Below are positions 13,913 through 15,773 of a stretch of DNA of 15,773 nucleotides, piece after piece; positions within the stretch are counted from its first letter, which is position 1, and each line of letters begins with the position of its first letter. Source of the DNA: Chloroflexota bacterium. Lineage in GTDB: Bacteria; Cyanobacteriota; Vampirovibrionia; Obscuribacterales; Obscuribacteraceae. Location of the stretch: contig SBAT01000259.1 of NCBI GenBank assembly GCA_005240105.1, positions 1 through 15,773 of the forward strand, written 5' to 3'. Under the pieces are notes generated by a model. The model had not been told where the DNA came from and made no database searches. It saw nothing but the letters and a program-made list of their open reading frames with translations. The position numbers were made by a program, and so were the translations under genes.

Positions 13913-14032
13913 TGCCAGCCCATGACATGTCCTCAAAGTTCACAAAAGAAGCGCAATTTGGAGGTCAGGAGGTGCCAAAAACGGCTTCTTCTTTGCAGAA
14001 TTCGCCGGGAGTAGGCAAGTGACGATGCTCTT

Positions 14033-14194
14033 TTGGCAGGAGGGAGGCTTAGAAGCGAACAGCCAAGGGGGCTTGGCAGGGTATAGCCAGCGAAAGTTGT
14101 CAGCGGTTAAGAGCCTCTGCGCAACCAGAATCCTTACCTATATATAATGTTGGGAATCGGCCGCCATCCCTAAATTAGGCTTGTCCTTGGCAGG
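14033..14194 (+). repeat. Three TTGGCAGG repeats with a hairpin
   Basis: TTGGCAGG occurs at 14033-14040, 14073-14080 and 14187-14194. The middle copy forms the right arm of a perfect stem GCCAAG-GGGG-CTTGGC (14062-14077). The spacings of 40 and 114 bp are not regular. The meaning is unknown; they may be protein-binding sites or elements of a structured RNA. Confidence 0.5.
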
Positions 14195-14225
14195 CAGTGT
14201 TCAAGAGATGTTGAACGCGATTGCC
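14143..14225 (+). promoter_or_regulatory. Consensus -10 box followed by a hairpin
   Basis: TATAAT (14143-14148) is a perfect -10 hexamer, but the -35 region is poor. Downstream, GTGTTCAA/TTGAACGC (14197-14204 with 14211-14218, one T-G pair) continues after a 3-nt bulge into GGCA/TGCC (14193-14196 with 14222-14225). This could be the 5' end of a small RNA or of a long leader for the secretin gene. No T-run marks an end. Confidence 0.35.
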
Positions 14226-14264
14226 GGCAGATAAATTGTCAGATAAATACTATTGACCCTACCA

Positions 14265-14392
14265 GTGGTGGCATCGAGTTTCCAATTCGATTGTCATGGT
14301 CTGATAAATCATTACCGATATTACATATGGTGGCACTTCGTCATTCGCCAGGCACCTCATGTGGTGGCGCGTTGCAGACATGCCACCACATG
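14265..14392 (+). repeat. Cluster of four TGGTGGC repeats, two as an inverted pair
   Basis: TGGTGGC occurs at 14266-14272, 14328-14334 and 14362-14368, and in reverse orientation as GCCACCA at 14382-14388. The last two belong to an 11-bp perfect inverted repeat, CATGTGGTGGC (14358-14368) and GCCACCACATG (14382-14392), with a 13-nt spacer. No T-run follows. The arrangement of two direct single sites plus an inverted pair looks like a cluster of binding sites for a dimeric regulator upstream of the secretin-like gene; alternatively the pair forms an RNA hairpin. Confidence 0.6.
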
Positions 14393-14426
14393 TGTTCCAA
14401 GATTTCAGCAAAAATAACCAGAAAGA

Positions 14427-14455
14427 TTGACAATGAGCAGAAGTTTATTCATACT
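14427..14455 (+). promoter_or_regulatory. Possible sigma-70 promoter for the secretin-like gene
   Basis: A perfect TTGACA (14427-14432) is followed after 17 bp by CATACT (14450-14455), which matches TATAAT at four of six positions. Transcription would start near 14462, about 180 nt before ATG 14644 and just downstream of the TGGTGGC cluster, placing those repeats where activators or repressors usually bind. Confidence 0.45.
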
Positions 14456-14507
14456 GTCACCCACATATGGTTAATGCATATTTTGTATAGCTATCCGATA
14501 AATATCC

Positions 14508-14607
14508 CATATAAGAAATGCTGATCATATAAATAACTACGAATGGTCTTACTAATCGCAAGTTCGGCGTCAACACAAAGAGTCAATTAGTCCCTTCATC
14601 CATATAA
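14508..14607 (+). repeat. Three CATATAA repeats in the secretin-gene leader
   Basis: CATATAA occurs at 14508-14514, 14526-14532 and 14601-14607 in an AT-rich stretch. Any of them could also be a -10-like sequence (TATAAG, TATAAA), but none has a good -35 partner. Chance recurrence in AT-rich sequence is possible. Confidence 0.35.
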
Positions 14608-14643
14608 GTGAAGCAAGACGAACGACTAGAAGAGAGGAAGAAA

Positions 14644-15773
14644 ATGAATAAGCCACGGTTATGCCTAGCCCTGAGTGTTTCACTTGCACTTTTGCAGGCT
14701 AGCGTTATGCCGGCGCTATCCGAACCAGCGTCGCCAGCCATCTGGCAGAAGTTGGCCGGTGTATCGAAGCCGGTAGCAAAATCGGCTGCCAAAACAACGA
14801 AAGTTGCAAGCGCCCAAACCAAGCGATCCGTAGCCGCCAAGTCGGTGGCCAATAATGGGCTTGGTTTATACACGGCTTACGGACTGGCATCGGGACTTGG
14901 CGATAGCCAGGTGATGCTTTTCTTCGGCAAAGGTAAGGATGCCGCTTCGCAAATGCCGGCTGCCGCTCTGACCATTCACCCGACATTGCCGGTTGTCGCT
15001 GAAAACAACATCACCGCTTCTGCAGTCACTGAAAAGCCAACGCTATTAGCAATGGGTGAGCCAGTGGGCGGCACGCAAGTAGCTGCCGATGGCGGGTCCA
15101 TCGTATCGGTTCCGGAAGCTGCGCCTCAGCCAATTGCTGATAGCCCGAAGCCGGCTCAACCTGAAACGGCCACGGAAATTCTTGCCGCCAAGCATGAAGC
15201 AAATGACAAATTGCAGATTGCTCAACTTGCTCCTGACCAGATAATTGCTCAGGGCGACAACAGCGGTACATTGTCTACGCCAATCCCGCCAGTTGTTTCC
15301 GGTGCTGTTGAACTGGAAGAGTTCAAGCCAAGCAACATGATCGAACTAAAGGTCAATCAGTCACGTACTTTCAAGTTGCGCAATAAGATTGTTCGTACAT
15401 CAATAAGCGAGCCATCAATTGCTGAACCTGTTGTAGTAGCTGAAAACCAAATGGTTCTCCTTGGTAAAGCACCTGGTGGTGCGACCATGGTTGTCTGGGA
15501 TGACGCAGGCAATTCGGCTGCCATAGATATTAAGGTAAGCCGTGATTTCTCTGCATTGCAGTCAACAATCCGTGAAATTGATCCCCGTATTATTGTCAAA
15601 CCTTTCACCGTAGGTGGTGGCGATAGAGTGCTTCTGGTTGGTGATGTAGATCACCCGGAATCCGTAATCCGTGCCTTCAGTGCGGCCAACGTATTTATGG
15701 ATGATCGCGGTATGAGCATTCTTGCTGCCAACAGCAGACTAATTAATGCTCGTATTGGTGAAATGGGTCAACA
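14644..15773 (+). CDS. Tad/Flp-type pilus secretin, N-terminal part (CpaC/RcpA-like), partial
   Basis: The gene runs off the window end; 376 codons are visible. It begins with a signal peptide (M-N-K-P-R-L, hydrophobic 7-20, A-L-S near 26). Residues about 30-230 form a low-complexity, Ala/Pro/Lys-rich region without a clear fold. A pilus-formation N-terminal domain (PF13629 type) follows at about 233-298: L-K-V-N-Q-S-R-T-F-K-L, then V-R-T-S-I-S-E-P-S-I-A, then M-V-L-L-G-K-A-P-G-G-A-T-M-V-V-W-D. A BON-like segment comes next (V-L-L-V-G-D-V-D-H-P-E-S-V). In known systems this part precedes a beta-barrel secretin pore in the outer membrane. ATG 14644 has GAGAGG about 8 nt upstream. The long region before the N domain is unusual for CpaC, which normally has it soon after the signal peptide. 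The secretin barrel itself is not in view. Confidence 0.82.
   Translation, partial: MNKPRLCLALSVSLALLQASVMPALSEPASPAIWQKLAGVSKPVAKSAAKTTKVASAQTKRSVAAKSVANNGLGLYTAYGLASGLGDSQVMLFFGKGKDAASQMPAAALTIHPTLPVVAENNITASAVTEKPTLLAMGEPVGGTQVAADGGSIVSVPEAAPQPIADSPKPAQPETATEILAAKHEANDKLQIAQLAPDQIIAQGDNSGTLSTPIPPVVSGAVELEEFKPSNMIELKVNQSRTFKLRNKIVRTSISEPSIAEPVVVAENQMVLLGKAPGGATMVVWDDAGNSAAIDIKVSRDFSALQSTIREIDPRIIVKPFTVGGGDRVLLVGDVDHPESVIRAFSAANVFMDDRGMSILAANSRLINARIGEMGQ

Larger units (their letters stand above)
14230..14508 (+). repeat. Four GATAAAT repeats
   Basis: GATAAAT occurs at 14230-14236, 14242-14248, 14303-14309 and again in CCGATAAAT at about 14497-14504. The first two are spaced 12 bp apart, near one helical turn. 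They interleave with the TGGTGGC repeats. Short AT-rich words can recur by chance in such sequence, so support is moderate. Confidence 0.4.
13838..14643. other. 806-bp repeat-rich region without a supported gene
   Basis: The region separates the rpaB-like gene (-) from the secretin-like gene (+). Its left part contains the rpaB leader hairpin and promoter. Further right are three TTGGCAGG copies (14033, 14073, 14187), a GCCAAG/CTTGGC hairpin (14062-14077), a TATAAT box (14143-14148), a hairpin at 14193-14225, four GATAAAT copies (14230, 14242, 14303, 14502 with the last in CCGATAAAT), four TGGTGGC copies, a TTGACA -35 box and three CATATAA copies. From about 14400 it becomes AT-rich. No open frame in it has a convincing start and coding character. 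I cannot match it to RNase P RNA, tmRNA, SRP RNA or a known riboswitch. Confidence 0.7.

Noticed and set aside
13838..13936. N-terminal extension of the RpaB-like protein to 13936
   Set aside because: It would translate through the extended -10 box and leader hairpin, and it does not resemble a receiver-domain start.
13972..14022. A 16-codon GTG frame with GGAGG 7 nt upstream
   Set aside because: The ribosome binding site is good, but the peptide is very short, has no regulatory codon run and no gene follows closely; kept only as a remote leader-peptide possibility.
14025..14147. A 40-codon ATG frame (+) in the rpaB-secretin gap
   Set aside because: No well-placed ribosome binding site and no protein-like features; its stop lies within the TATAAT box.
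13937..14400. A known structural RNA (RNase P RNA, tmRNA, SRP RNA, 6S RNA) in the long gap
   Set aside because: No conserved core motif of the first three could be found on either strand, and no 6S-like long imperfect hairpin with matching ends was evident.
14291..14524. A 77-codon frame (+) starting with TTG in the repeat-rich region
   Set aside because: No ribosome binding site, no recognisable domain, and composition set by the repeats and AT-rich sequence; it also runs through the candidate promoter.
14583..14986. Overlapping frames on the minus strand opposite the secretin-like gene
   Set aside because: They are antisense to a well-supported coding sequence with signal peptide and recognisable domain, and have no protein features of their own.

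Overview
The window reads as ordinary bacterial chromosome of roughly even base composition. The best taxonomic clue is at 13073-13837: a response regulator that matches, almost motif for motif, the RpaB/Ycf27 regulator of cyanobacteria and plastids as I recall it. A short-form S-adenosylhomocysteine hydrolase with the GYGWCGKG nucleotide motif, and an exported protein at 10786-11370 resembling a cyanobacterial/plastid family, point the same way. No photosynthesis gene is visible. My inference is a non-photosynthetic relative of cyanobacteria (Vampirovibrionia/Melainabacteria-like). This is not proven by the sequence alone.

Layout. 11-907 (+) is cdsA (phospholipid synthesis). An intergenic nested hairpin and tRNA-Ser(GCU) at 1078-1167 follow. 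A SAM methyltransferase (1175-1792, -) is transcribed away from a probable three-gene unit on the + strand: an HExxH membrane protein of M50B type (1858-2634), fused formiminotransferase-cyclodeaminase ftcD (2631-4301, ATGA overlap) and a glutamate-dehydrogenase-like protein (4308-5594). ftcD converts formiminoglutamate to glutamate, and a glutamate dehydrogenase would be the logical next step, but this GDH-like protein lacks several family-defining active-site residues.

5591-9268 (-) holds a zinc-ribbon protein, then a radical SAM protein, an eIF2B-like protein and a small exported protein in probable operon order. The radical SAM gene seems to have its own promoter and a hairpin-rich leader.

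9450-10763 (+) is enolase, convergent with an exported protein (10786-11370, -). A 351-bp divergent region with a palindrome over a good promoter precedes ahcY (11722-12996, +). A strong bidirectional terminator separates ahcY from the RpaB-like regulator (-).

An 806-bp region without a supported gene (13838-14643) is packed with short repeats and hairpins: three TTGGCAGG, four GATAAAT, four TGGTGGC (two of them forming an 11-bp perfect inverted repeat) and three CATATAA. It leads into a gene running off the window end (14644-15773+, +) that encodes a Tad-type pilus/secretin N-terminal domain behind an unusually long Ala/Pro/Lys-rich region.

The most interesting items are the GDH-like protein with altered catalytic residues, the repeat-rich region before the secretin gene, and the eIF2B-like protein that lacks an isomerase cysteine. 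I found no CRISPR array, insertion sequence, prophage or defence island.
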